Of a stretch of 64,000 nt of DNA, positions 35,798 through 47,584 are shown piece by piece (the first letter of the stretch is position 1; every line of letters starts with the position of its first letter). The notes beneath the pieces were generated by a model, which saw nothing but the letters and a program-made list of their open reading frames with translations, searched no databases and was not told the DNA's origin. The translations under genes and the position numbers were made by a program. Origin of the DNA: Paratinospora sagittata (lineage: Eukaryota; Streptophyta; Magnoliopsida; Ranunculales; Menispermaceae); NCBI GenBank assembly GCA_035771175.1, contig CM069593.1, forward strand, positions 38,534,741 to 38,598,740. Reading direction: 5' to 3'.

Positions 35798-36985
35798 AAC
35801 GACGATTAAGCAAAAAACTCACCCACAGGTGAGAGGAAACCACCAGCTAGTGGACAACCAACTCTCAGTCGAGAGAAAAAAATCACTTCTCCAGATGTAG
35901 CTGTTATTCATACAAAATAACTTATTTTTGGAATTAGCATTTTGGTAAATTAAATTGTACTAAGGGGCATTTTGGTAAAAGTAGGCCCTTGAAAACTCTA
36001 TAAATAGAGGTAGGGGCCACGGGAATTATTTTCCTATGCGAAGGAAAAAAAAACTCTTGTCTAAGATTCCGGAACATTTACAAGGAAAGAATAAGCTAAT
36101 AAGTACTTTATAATAATACAAGAAATAATGAATAAAATGAATAGAAAATATCCTATAATTAAGAGAGAAATAAGGGCAATTAATATTTGTCCATATCAAT
36201 GCCTTAAGCGTAGCAATTCATTTTAACTTTACAAATAAAAAACAAAAGGAAAGAAAAATGATGATTTACCTTCATATAGACATCAATATCAAGATCTAGC
36301 TTAATATTTGCCACTACGTCTCTTCTTGATAGATTTGCCAACATGTTTGAAAATTTTGCGAAGAGACAAATATATCATAATTTAATATAAGTTACGACTT
36401 TAAAGAAATTTAAAAATAGAGCAAGATTCATGTAGCTCTAGGCCTAAATAGCTCATTAAGTTTTCTGTTGAAAATTATAAACTTACATTTTGATTTTTGG
36501 CTAATATCATAAAAGAGCATTTCAAACGTTTGGTATGTATTAGGGTTTTAACCTTAATTTGGTGAGTAGTATATAAACCCTCAATAGGGTGTACGAGAAT
36601 TTGAAATTGTATGCTAGCACTTTGAATGTGAGGGTACTTCGAATTAGATCTTCACGTAGGTTGTACCCTATTTGGTTCTCCCTTGTTAGTGAATTGATTA
36701 TCATCTCCTATGGACGTAAGTAATTATTCGTTGAATCATGGAAATCGTTGTGTATTGGTTTGATTTGGGTCTTTTTGTTTGGATTTTTTTTTCTTTTTTT
36801 TAGTTTGAATTTCACTTCCGTTACGCACAACACTATAAACAACAAATCAAGCAGGATTTCTAGTGAAATTGAACACTTCTACATGCATGATATGTAAGCT
36901 CTAGTTTTCTATTGAAATATTTGGAACCTAAAAAACTAAAGAAAGGAAAATTGACTAAAAAACCTATAAGAAACATGCCATCTGA
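35798..36985. other. Repeat-derived spacer, possible Copia LTR debris
   Basis: No gene was seen. CTATAAATAGAGG at about 35998-36010 looks like an LTR or gene TATA box. Around 36700-36770 a string (cctatggacgtaagtaatt, then cgttgaatcatggaaatcg) resembles the conserved U5 part of plant Copia LTRs (GGACGTAGGC...CGAACCACGTAAATC). No LTR borders could be fixed. Confidence 0.35.
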
Positions 36986-37440
36986 CTAAACAAAGCATCT
37001 GATATTTTCCATCCAATTAATAAGCTCATTTTATCTTTGTTCATCATATAAGCATGGAAAAATTCAGAAAGTTTATCATTTACCCCTCTTGCATCCAATC
37101 CAAATATTCCTGTAGCTCTTTCTAAAGCTCATCATCCAATTCTCTGTAAAACAAAATAATAGCACACAAAAACATTTAGAGAAATAGTAAAACTAAAATC
37201 CAAAATTTTCTAACTCTAAAAAAGGAGAATACAACAATTTGAAACAAATTCTCATACTTGAAATTAATCGGGCTATCCGCCCATGCTGAGCAAATGTTCT
37301 CCAAAACATCACAACCTTCCCCTTTCAAGATGTTGACAATTAAGCTAATGTGAAGCTTCACATCATCTCTTCTACCACATTTTCTAGTAGGATGTTGCGA
37401 AATAATTGTAAGTTCACTATACTGTAAACAAGTAATATAA
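36986..37440 (-). pseudogene. MAM33 / mitochondrial glycoprotein (p32) family pseudogene fragment
   Basis: Minus reads RRDDVKLHISLIVNILKGEG and CDVLENICSAWADSPINFK in 37400-37258, then a GT donor (caa|gtatgag). After an acceptor (gttttacag) it continues from 37143 with ELDDEL-stop-KELQEYLD. After a one-base frame change it reads VNDKLSEFFHAYMMNKDKM, another shift gives LINWMENIRCF, and the stop is at 36986. This is the C-terminal layout of plant MAM33-type matrix proteins (acidic p32 trimer family). The segment normally between 'SAWPD' and 'ELDDEL' is shortened. The N-terminal half and transit peptide are absent. The frameshifts and stop show it is dead; intron-like borders suggest a DNA-level copy. 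Confidence 0.6.
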
Positions 37441-39435
37441 TGATGAATAGAATATCGTTCCCTCATAGATTTGTAACTAATTTCTAGTTAATTATTAAAA
37501 TTATTTCAACCTAATCTTATCTAAACAATTATCAAAATTACTATAAAACAAATAATAAGAATTTAATTGCACTAAATAAATTTAAAATTCAATAAATCAA
37601 ATATATATATATCAAAACCTAGATTTATAATTTTCCTCGCACTTCACCTAGATCTATCTATTTATTTATTTAATAAATTAATTAATTTAAATTGTTAACC
37701 AAGAGCCCTATTTTATTTATAAGCCTCTTCCGATGTTCCAAATAAAAATACTTCGCCTAATTAAATCACTATATTCCTATGTGAATTAAATTAAAACAAA
37801 ATTTATTAAAATCAAACTCTCTTAATGGTTACATATATCATGCAAACATATTCATATCTTACATGAACTCATGGTTTCCACCTTTTGATCATACGTCACT
37901 TTAATCAAGTTCTAAATCTAAATTTTTTTTTCCAAGTTCATCTAGATCTAATAAATCAATCTAATTAATGGCCGATTAATTAGAAGCAATAAGCAAAGAT
38001 TAAAACAAACAACTCAAAATTAACTATAAACATCTAAAATTAAAATAATAAATCCAAGGCTTCAAGTACATATGAGTTCTAATTATAAACCTAGAAACTA
38101 ATCTACTCCATGATAAAAAATAAAAACACCAAACTATAAGGTTCAACATCATAGAAAAATTAAATATAAGAGAAAAGAATGAAAAACTCTTAAACTTCCA
38201 CCAACGCGAGTATTGGATTCGGCTTCTTTGCATTCCTTAGTCTTTTACACTTTTTTTTCTATTTTTTCTCCTCTTTATTCTTCTCCAAAACCCTTTCTTA
38301 ATGTTGTATTTATAAGCGGGAAGAAGTAGAAAAAAATTCATCCACTTCGGAGTTAAATTGGCCAAAATATGCACGAAAAACCCAAAACGTGTAGGACTGC
38401 AGCGCCACTGTTGAGCATTGCAGCGCCCTGAATGGTTTTTCTCATGTTTCAACAAGGGTGTGTGACACTGAAGCGCAACTATTGGGCACCACAGCGCCTA
38501 GAAGGGTGGTGATGCATTTTTGTTCACTTTTTACGCCTTTTTCGCACCACTTCGCACGTGTTTTTGAATGTTTCTTCTCTCTTTTGTATGACCATTTGTT
38601 CATCACTTTTAAAGCACTTCAAAATCATCTTCAAACCTACAAAAATCATTTATGAACTAATCGTTAAACCTCTCCAAATATGCACCTAAACTAACATATA
38701 AAAATACCAACTAAAATAAAACTATACCAAAACTATAATATAAAATAACATAAAACATACTTAAAAATTCTACTTATCACATGAACAACCCCATCAAACA
38801 TTGTTGCCTCAATCTTAATCTCTTCCTTATCTCCGCATTTGCCTCCTCAATCTTATCCACTGCTCTACCTTTAGTCCTCTATAATAAAATAGTCGAATTC
38901 CTAATATGAAATTAAACAATAAAACATAACTTACATATAAAAAAAATCAAGAAACTACATTAATCTCTTACATGAAGTCGTAATGAACAAAATTAAACCA
39001 CATAAGAGAACTTACATATATTTTGGCCTTTCCTAGTTGTGAGGAGAGAATGTACCTAAGATCATTGCTAAACACAATTATTTGAATTTGTAGTAACATC
39101 CCTTGAGATGTGATACCTTAAAATATATATATATAATTAAGTTCCAGTTGATACATAATGGCCATGTTTGGAAGCGCGGTAGAGTTTGCATTTGCAGCCG
39201 GAAAAGTGTCAAATGCAGGTGAAATACCATTCAGTGCCTTTGCAGTGGAAAAATGCAAATATTTTTGTTTTGGATGTAATTCAGAATTTGCATTTGAGCA
39301 CTAGTGATCACTTACCAACATTTTCAAATACCAAAATTAACCCATTAATTACTACGCAAGGTACAATCTTATTTAGCACCTTTGCAAGCATGAAAAAAAA
39401 AAAGTAGTGCTACATTAACACCTAAATTCTTACAG
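37441..39435. other. AT-rich spacer without recognised gene
   Basis: It is mostly A/T-rich. At 38395-38510 a GC-richer patch repeats 'cagcgcc/gaagcgc' strings (gcagcgccactgttgagca, cagcgccctgaatgg, gaagcgcaactattgggca, cagcgcctagaaggg), four imperfect units. Nothing coding is supported. Confidence 0.5.
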
Positions 39436-42400
39436 AAAGTGGATCAGTGGTGGGAGGATGCACATGCATTTGGGAGAGAGGGGCATAAATTTATGGTCAA
39501 GCTTAAACTTTTGAAGGAGTCCATCAAGACGTGGGACCGAGAGATCTTTGACGCGACAAGTCTCAAAAAGAAGGAGTTGGAAGATGTTATTGGGTCTCTA
39601 GATAGATTGAAAGAAGATGGGATGTGGTCCTCAGAGTTGGACACTTTTCAAAAATTATATAAAGCGGGCCTAGTGGATATTTGCATGAGGGAAGATAGAA
39701 TAGTTCTTCAAAAGGCCAAAATTGAATGGCTCAAGGAAGGGGATGCGAACTCGAGTTTCTTCCATCGGATTCTAAACAGTAGGTGGAGTAAGAATGTTAT
39801 TTCCTCCATTGAAATGGAGGACGGGGTGGGCATCAGTGGTGAAAGAGCGATGGAGGATGAGATTGTTAGTTACTTCTCGGAGGTGTTCTCCGCTAACAGG
39901 GATCATATTTGGGAGATCGATGGCTTGGAGTGGGGGATCATCCCTCAATGTGATAAGGAATTCCTTGAGAGGCCATTCGAGGTGGATGAGGTGAAAAAGG
40001 CGGTTTTCAGCTATGATGGGACTAAAGCTCTGGGTCCTGACGATTTCTCCATGGCTTTCTTTCAGAAGGCATGGGAGATAGTGAAGGTGGATGTGATGGG
40101 GGTAATGGAGGAGTTCTTCCTAAATGAAGTGATTAATAACTTGACAAACGAAACATACATATGTTTGATCCCTAAAAGGAGTGACTCTAGAAGATTGAAA
40201 AAAATTTAGACCTATCAGCTTAATCACTAGTTTGTACAATATCATCTCCAAGACTCTGGCAAATAGGGTGAAGACAGTGCTTTACAAAACTGTGGAAGAG
40301 TCACAGTCCGCTTTCATCTAGGGCAGACATATTCTTGTTGCGGTGCTCATGGCCAATGAAGCTATTGAAAACTATAGGTTCGGGGGTAAGGCAGGTGTAG
40401 TCTTCAAGGTTGATTTTGCCAAGGCATATGACACGATGGACTAGGGATTTCTCAAACATGTCTTGCAAAAGAAAGGTTTTGGGGATAGATGGACCAAATG
40501 GGTGATGAGGTGTGTGAGCTCGATCACCTACTCTGTGGTGATCAATGGGAGGCCAAGGGGGAAGTTTTCTGCTGGTAGGGGTCTTCGTCAAGGTGATCCG
40601 CTTTCTTCATTCCTCTTCACTCTGGTAGGGGATGGGTTGGGGAGACTGATGCCCCGCGCTTAACTGGTTGACTTAGTAAAAGGATTTCATATTGGAAGGG
40701 ATAAAATTGAAGTCTCTCATCTGCAATATGCTGGCGATACACTATTCTTTTGTGTTTTCTAGGGCCTAAAGGTGAATTTGACAAAATGTTAGCTAGCAGG
40801 GATTAATATAGAACCTGAATTAGTTCTAAGACTAGCCAATCAAATGGGCTGCTTAGTGGGGGTGTGGCCTCTGAAATATTTAGGCCTCCCTCTGGGTGGA
40901 AATCCTAAGAAAAAGGAATTTTGGGATCCTGTGGTGGCAACAATTTCGCGTAGATTGGAGAGTTGGAAGTCTGCTTTCCTTTCCAAGGGAGGAAGATTAG
41001 CCCTTGTGAGGTCAGTGTTACTAGCTATACCAACATACTTCCTTTCCATTTTCAAAATTCCTAAACGTGTGGCTATGTCTATTGAGAAGTTGTTCAAATT
41101 CTTTTTTTGGGGGGGGGATTGGGCGGTGTTGAGAAGAAAAGCTTAGTGAAGTGGGAGACGGTGCAGAAACCTGTGGAAGAAGGTGGGCTTGGTATCGAGC
41201 GTATAGTTGAGAAGAACATGGCATTGTGTGGAAAATGGCGCTGGAAGATCTTATGTAATTAGGAATCGTTATGGGCTCAAGTGATTTTCAACAAATATGG
41301 CAGAGTTTCATATGGCGATCTCGGGGATGGCCCAAGAGGGATTAGTCGATCCTCGTATAAGGGGCTTTGGAATTTTATTGCTTCTCTGGCCCCGATGGTT
41401 TTTGAGCATGTTAGTCCAAGGACTGGCAACGAGAATACATTTCTCTTCTAGGAGGACAGATGGTTGGGTAACTGCTCCTTGGCAACTTCTTTTCCACATC
41501 TGTATAGATTATCCACTTTTCATAATCAACCTATTTCTTCTTTTATTAGCCCAACACACAATGTGTTAAACACTAAAATAGGTTTACCATGGAATTTTCA
41601 CTTTCCTAGAGCACTTACGCCTAGGGAGCAAGTCGAGATCTGTGACCTTCTTACTAGGTTAGACCAAGTACGTCTGTCTAACCCCCCTGATCACTTCTCA
41701 TGGAACCTTGAACCAAATGGGCAATATTCGTGTAAATCCCTAGGTATTGCCATTATCGGCATTGATTTGGAATACACATATCCCATCAAAAGTTAAAGAG
41801 TTTGGTTGGTTTTTTGCCCACGGGAGGGCTAAATACTTTGGATTTATTACAACAAAAAATGCCTAACATGTATCTGTCTCTGCAGTGTTGCATACTTTGT
41901 CTACAGGGAGAAGAGTCGCCTGATCATATTTTCCTTCATTGCCGGTTTGGGAGGTTGATTTGGGAAAAATGGCATATTTTTTTGGGGGGTAGATTTCCAA
42001 TCCCTACTAGCATTGAAGATTGCATGTCACTGTCTCATGTAGATATCATGTCCAACATTGTTAAGGAAGTTATCCTTATTGCATCATTTGCTTCCTTGTG
42101 GTATATTTGGTTGGAACGCAACAATAGGATTTTTATGGATAAGGCTAAGGATGCTCACCAACTATGGGATGACATTAAGTTTGCAGCAAGTTCTTGGGTC
42201 CATGCGGTTGCGTTAGTTAAAGGTCCTGCCTTATCAAATTGGGATTTAATTTGGGGCGATTGTTTGTATTTGATTTGAAGATGGGGGGATTTTGAATTGT
42301 TTTCTGGTTTGGCCAGGTAAGGTATCTGGATTTTTGTTTTTGGTTTTGTATTTGGTTTTAGTTGCTTGGTTCTTGTATTTGTGTGGTCAGGGTGCATTTC

Positions 42401-42473
42401 TGGTGCAGTGCGGCACATTTTTTCTTTTTGTGATTAATAAAGCTCTTTTGTTTCTGCTCAAAAAATAAAAAAT
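39436..42473 (+). mobile_element. L1-type LINE, 5'-truncated and degenerate
   Basis: The coding strand is +. It starts inside ORF2 after the endonuclease (DQWWEDAHAFGREGHKFMVK). It includes the RT N-terminal part (AKIEWLKEGDANSSFFH, KALGPDDFSMAFFQKAWEI, CLIPKRSDSRRLKKI), RT core (FKVDFAKAYDTMD, FSAGRGLRQGDPLSSFLF) and downstream region (LKYLGLPLGGNPKK, SKGGRLALVRSVL, IPTYFLSIFKIPK). A zf-RVT-like end lies near 41880-42270. The catalytic YADD is YAGD (40727-40738). Stops and frame changes occur at about 40208, 40318, 40442, 40661, 40760, 41145 and 41795. AATAAA at 42435-42440 and an A-rich tail close the element. Target duplications were not found. Confidence 0.8.
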
Positions 42474-42486
42474 ATATATACATCTA

Positions 42487-42585
42487 ACATGTACATCACC
42501 ATCAAACACTATTGGATTCCCTTGGATAATGTGTTAGTATATGATTTGAGACAATTTAATGGTGTTTAATGATAATGTACACCTT
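42487..42585. mobile_element. Small hairpin MITE (about 100 bp)
   Basis: The arms (about 42488-42518 and 42553-42582) are inverted copies (tacatcaccatcaaacacta versus taatggtgtttaatgataatgta). The loop contains 'ggataatgtgttagtatatgatttga'-like sequence shared with the hairpins at 56615 and 56801. Confidence 0.5.
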
Positions 42586-42819
42586 GGATGTATACTTTAA
42601 ATGTAACTTTAGCATTTTTCAAAAAAAAAAAAAAAAAAGCTTTTGTATTGTCTTGTCAAATAAAAGAATTACTCTTTCTATTGTTTCAAGTACAAAAAAA
42701 TGATTTTTGTATTGAGCAAATATATTTATTTATATGCACTTCTCCATGCCTCTATTATGTGTCTGTGTTTTTTTTTTTAATTATTTTTTGTATTAATCAA
42801 TTATATTTGTTCACTTACT

Positions 42820-42823
<4 letters not shown>

Positions 42824-42882
<59 letters not shown>
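42824..42882. repeat. (AT)n microsatellite, 59 bp
   Basis: Pure AT dinucleotide run; likely unstable in length. Open frames over it on both strands are artefacts. Confidence 0.9.
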
Positions 42883-42887
<5 letters not shown>

Positions 42888-43079
42888 CGTTTATATATGT
42901 TAAGATAATTAATATTTTTAATGATAAAAGGGTAAAATTGTCATCCTCAAGTAAAATTATTTTTACAAAAGCATTTTTGATATTTTTTACCAAATGGATT
43001 TTAAATAGCTTTCTTAACCAAAAAGTGCTTCTTAAGAAGCACTCTAGAGGCACTTTTGTCATAATTAAACAGTTAAAAA

Positions 43080-43294
43080 TTAAAAATTAAAAAAATAAAA
43101 TAAAAATATAAAACTCATTACAATGGAATAAAAATAATTCTTCCTTTTGGTTATCATTATTTTATTCTATTACAATGGGATAAAAATGAGAATGAGATTA
43201 TTTTTTATCTCATCTGATCGGCAGCCAAACATGAGCTTGGAACTTAAAAACAGTTCTATCTTATTCAACCCCACACACCCCAAACGAGCCCTAT
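43080..43294. mobile_element. Terminal part of a MITE (same family as 58460-59905)
   Basis: It contains ttacaatgg(g)ataaaaat..., ttttatctcatctgatcggc, agccaaacatgagcttgg and ends caaacgagccct. The same order is found at 58500-58620 plus 59833-59905. The tandem LTR element sits directly at its end (CTAT duplication), so part of the boundary may be shared. The left end was not found. Confidence 0.5.
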
Positions 43295-43954
43295 TGTCAC
43301 GGGCATACTTGTTTGACCAACATGATACCCATGTGGCACCTCGAGTACGCTTACTCTCGGTCCGCCATTCTCATATATATTCATGTTATAGCGGAATACA
43401 TGAATATGTCTCGCTCGGATGGATCACTCGGATACCCTCGATAGCATCTCTAGCACGGTGTCGCCCCGAACCATGCAATACCAATAAGTTCCACGGATAA
43501 CTCACTCGTGAGTATCCTCACAAGCACACTCTAGCACGTTGGCTAGAGATAGCTCAATGCGTTCAACTCGATAGCGGGTGGCATAACAGCGTTAGGTACC
43601 CAGCCCTGCCTATCGGTGAACCCCGCACTGCTAGCACGATAACAGTGTCCCATAACCTACCCGAATGCTATGGGAACTACCATTACCCCCTTCAGGATCA
43701 TGGTAGCCGGCCCCTTGGGTTGCGCCAAGGGAGTGTCCTAAGCATGGCCAAGAGTTGGCCATAAGGGTGAGTCGGACAACTACTCCTCCCCCTCAAGGTA
43801 GATGTTAAGCTTTAGGCTTGTTTCCAAAAGGAAACATCAAAATGTGAGGCCAATCATACTGGGGCATATTTACGAGATTGCCATCTCCTCTTGAGACGAA
43901 ACTTCACGGACCCTCTTCTTAGGTAACGGTGCATGTCTTGACATGACCGTGACA
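43295..43954 (-). repeat. LTR copy 1 (3' LTR) of the tandem element
   Basis: It is 660 bases, almost identical to the copy at 45688. Next to it a purine tract on minus (about 43955-43967) marks the 3' side. Confidence 0.85.
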
Positions 43955-44748
43955 AACTACCCCACTTAAATGGTCGATGCCCTTCATCGACACAATCGCA
44001 AGGTTCATCTGCTTGCTGCACCTTGCTGACGGATCCTTCCTCATTGGCATCTCTATATGCACCCTCTGATTGTCGCACCCCAACTATCGGTTCATCTACC
44101 CTGGGGCATTGTGCTACCACTCCATGTAGCAATGATCTCCACCTCTGAGATCTTTGGGATGAGCTAGCATTTACCTGATGTAGCTCACCCTCTCGCACCT
44201 CCGTGCGTCCACTCACTGAGACTGTTCTTCACCCTGTGCGTCTTCTTGCACTAGTTCCTCGAACGAGTCAAGGATTGTTCTTCACCCTGTACGTCTTCTT
44301 GCACTAGTACCTCGAACCCACGCACCTCCGTGCTCGCCATCATCACGACGATGGTTCTTCACCCTGTGCTTCTGCCCGCACTAGTCCCTCGAACAAGCCA
44401 CGATCTGGAGTAACACCTATGTTGAGTGCTACCCCACTTGATTCCTTCCAGTACCTCGACCACTGTCTTCACCCAGGAAGAAATAACCTTGAACTCTAGT
44501 CCCTCGACATCACGTCTTCACCCTGAGAACAAGCAACTCTTGAACTCTAGTCCCTCGACACCGCGTCTTCACCCTGAGAACAAGAAACTCTTGATGGCCA
44601 GTAGTCCTTACCACTACTCGGAACCATCTACCCACTTATCGGATATTGCTCGGGTCAACTATTGTACCGAGTATCCTCCCATGATCTTGCAATCTTGCAC
44701 TAGCTCACCACGAGGTTCGTGCAATCTTGCTTCTGCTCTGATACCAAA
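43955..44748 (-). other. Internal region 1 of the tandem element
   Basis: There is no coding capacity that can be supported. It is made largely of imperfect repeats: 'gttcttcaccctgt...gcactagt.cctcgaac' at about 44224, 44276 and 44352, and 'agtccctcgaca.c.cgtcttcaccctgagaacaag' at about 44490 and 44541. The primer site (gctctgataccaaa on +) is at 44735-44748. Confidence 0.6.
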
Positions 44749-45389
44749 TGTCACGGGCATACTTGTTTGACCAACATGATACCCATGTGGCACCTCGAGT
44801 ACGCTTACTCTCGGTCCGCCATTCTCATATATATTCATGTTATAGCGGAATACATGAATATGTCTCGCTCGGATGGATCACTCGGATACCCTCGATAGCC
44901 CCGAACCATGCAATACCAATAAGTTCCACGGATAACTCACTCGTGAGTATCCTCACAAGCACACTCTAGCACGTTGGCTAGAGATAGCTCAATGCGTTCA
45001 ACTCGATAGCGGGTGGCATAACAGCGTTAGGTACCCAGCCCTGCCTATCGGTGAACCCCGCACTGCTAGCACGATAACAGTGTCCCATAACCTACCCGAA
45101 TGCTATGGGAACTACCATTACCCCCTTCAGGATCATGGTAGCCGGCCCCTTGGGTTGCGCCAAGGGAGTGTCCTAAGCATGGCCAAGAGTTGGCCATAAG
45201 GGTGAGTCGGACAACTACTCCTCCCCCTCAAGGTAGATGTTAAGCTTTAGGCTTGTTTCCAAAAGGAAACATCAAAATGTGAGGCCAATCATACTGGGGC
45301 ATATTTACGAGATTGCCATCTCCTCTTGAGACGAAACTTCACGGACCCTCTTCTTAGGTAACGGTGCATGTCTTGACATGACCGTGACA
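44749..45389 (-). repeat. LTR copy 2 (middle) of the tandem element
   Basis: It is 641 bases and lacks 19 bases present in the other copies (near 44899). It is shared by the two internal regions. Confidence 0.85.
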
Positions 45390-45687
45390 AAGTCATGGGC
45401 AATTTTACCGGTTGTTCTTCACCCTGTGCTTCTCGTGCACTAGTACCTCGAACCAACACGCTTGCCACCTACGCGTGTCCAACGACCATGACCTAGGGAG
45501 TCACGTGGCACGTAAGTGTACCTCAGAACATGTTTTACGGTCGACCTGTCGATACCAACCAACCCCCATGGTGGCTAACCATGTGGTCATGTCAGGGTAA
45601 GAGCCGGTGCTTCGCCACCCTCACCTCGTGAGACCCCTGATCATGATTTCGAATTCGCCCTCTTGTTAACCATGCTCTGATACCAAA
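45390..45687 (-). other. Internal region 2 of the tandem element
   Basis: It is 298 bases. It has one 'gttcttcaccctgtgcttct...gcactagtacctcgaacc' unit like those of internal region 1, then different sequence, and ends with the primer site at about 45674-45687. The side facing LTR 2 has no good purine tract, as expected of a deletion derivative. Confidence 0.6.
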
Positions 45688-46347
45688 TGTCACGGGCATA
45701 CTTGTTTGACCAACATGATACCCATGTGGCACCTCGAGTACGCTTACTCTCGGTCCGCCATTCTCATATATATTCATGTTATAGCGGAATACATGAATAT
45801 GTCTCGCTCGGATGGATCACTCGGATACCCTCGATAGCATCTCTAGCACGGTGTCGCCCCGAACCATGCAATACCAATAAGTTCCACGGATAACTCACTC
45901 GTGAGTATCCTCACAAGCACACTCTAGCACGTTGGCTAGAGATAGCTCAATGCGTTCAACTCGATAGCAGGTGGCATAACAGCGTTAGGTACCCAGCCCT
46001 GCCTATCGGTGAACCCCGCACTGCTAGCACGATAACAGTGTCCCATAACCTACCCGAATGCTATGGGAACTACCATTACCCCCTTCAGGATCATGGTAGT
46101 CGGCCCCTTGGGTTGCGCCAAGGGAGTGTCCTAAGCATGGCCAAGAGTTGGCCATAAGGGTGAGTCGGACAACTACTCCTCCCCCTCAAGGTAGATGTTA
46201 AGCTTTAGGCTTGTTTCCAAAAGAAAACATCAAAATGTGAGGCCAATCATACTGGGGCATATTTACGAGATTGCCATCTCCTCTTGAGACGAAACTTCAC
46301 GGACCCTCTTCTTAGGTAACGGTGCATGTCTTGACATGACCGTGACA
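45688..46347 (-). repeat. LTR copy 3 (5' LTR) of the tandem element
   Basis: It is 660 bases; it starts TGTCACGGGC, ends CCGTGACA and is followed by CTAT. Confidence 0.85.
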
Positions 46348-47540
46348 CTATGTCTCTTGTTTTATTCATTGCTCTCACTTGTGATGGCTAAATAATTCAC
46401 AAGCTAATGTTTACAGTGCCTTTTTGTGTGGTCATCTTCTTTCTTAAGAGATTTTTATATATGTAAACCTCTTGACTTTGTCAACCAATCGTGCCTTACC
46501 CATATGTACCAGATGCGCGCCACCTCCTTAAAGCAGTTTGTTGCTTGAAACAAGCTTCACGTGCATGATTCACCAAGTTGAAGAGTGTTTTATTTTTTCA
46601 TATGACTTTTTCTTGTTGAACTATAAGTTAAAAGGTTAGTTATTCAAACATGCGAATACCTATTTTACGCGCGTGACAAAGCATGATGAGAAGGCAGGCT
46701 ATGGGTTGATAGGCTTTCATGTGGCGATCGAGCTCTAAGTTGCTGCCCAAGCAAGGTGTTCACATGCGTGGTGTGTGTACATGGGAAAAATTGATCTGTC
46801 ACAAGTTTTACCAGAGTTGGATTCCATCTGAAAATGTGTACAAGGGCAATAGACCCCAAAGGGATGGACTAGTCTTACATTGCCTGGTAGTGGGGAATGG
46901 TTGCTGAATATGAATAGGTTGAGAACACTACGTAAAAGGGTACTGTGTTATGTAGGCTAGCAAGCTTTCATGTGGCACGCTTTGGGTTGCTACCAAAATG
47001 AGCCCTACATGCATCGTATGCATATGTGAGAGCAAATCTATACATGATGGTGGTAAAGCTTAAAACAAACAACTTCTCACATGGTTTGATCAGTTTGTCA
47101 CATAGATGATGATCTCTTTGTTATAGGTAGTACTTCAAGGATCTTTACTCAAGATTTCATTAATTAAAGATCTATTGACGATCTCAATTATTGATACTAT
47201 TTCTTGGGTACTGCAACAAAATGTCACGGATAAAAAATTGTCACCGACCACAAGACCCTACAATAACTTTACATGGGCTGTTAAATATAATTAGATATAA
47301 AATGTAGATTTTGATTTTGATTTGCTAGACATTAATTCCAAGTTGTTTCAGTTCTATGATAATTTCTATTTCTTGTATTGTGATGGGAAAAGAAAAACTT
47401 AATTTGCGAACTGGGGTTGAAATGGTTTATCAGTTGCTTTGAAATCCTGGTTTCAAGGCCCCCAACAAACATTTTACCAATCTAAAAAGGAAAAACTTAT
47501 TTATAAACCAAAAAAGATACAAATTTAAAACTCTTATAAC
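46348..47540. other. Spacer between tandem LTR element and gene 2
   Basis: No gene was seen. Two imperfect direct copies of about 115 bases are recognisable (about 46697-46812 and 46941-47060, both with 'aggct...ggctttcatgtggc.' and 'cacatgcg/catgca' strings). Confidence 0.45.
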
Positions 47541-47546
47541 TTTATT
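47541..47546 (-). terminator. Polyadenylation signal of gene 2
   Basis: AATAAA on minus, 39 bases after the stop codon at 47585. Confidence 0.4.
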
Positions 47547-47584
47547 TGAAGGGCGAGAGCACTGTATACGTACACTGGTGAAAT

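Larger units (their letters stand above)
43295..46347 (-). mobile_element. Tandem non-autonomous LTR retrotransposon: three LTRs, two internal regions
   Basis: LTR copies are at 43295-43954, 44749-45389 and 45688-46347, each TGTCACGGGC...GACCGTGACA. Only the outer ends are flanked by a duplication (CTAT at 43291-43294 and 46348-46351). On minus, the right and middle LTRs are each followed by TTTGGTATCAGAGC, the initiator-tRNA-Met primer site. A purine tract (AAGTGGGGTAGTT) lies before the left LTR. Internal regions are 794 and 298 bases and have no gag or pol, so movement would need another element's proteins. Outer LTRs differ at about three visible positions, which indicates a young insertion. 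Confidence 0.85.

Noticed and set aside
35165..42473. LINE ORF1 (35.2-35.8 kb) and LINE ORF2 (39.4-42.5 kb) as one element
   Set aside because: They are in opposite orientation, with a pseudogene and spacer between them.
42588..43062. Open frames on both strands over the AT microsatellite
   Set aside because: They translate (AT)n into Ile-Tyr repeats and are artefacts.
43854..44216. 120-codon minus-strand frame in the tandem LTR element
   Set aside because: It spans LTR and repeat-built internal sequence and has no protein-like features.
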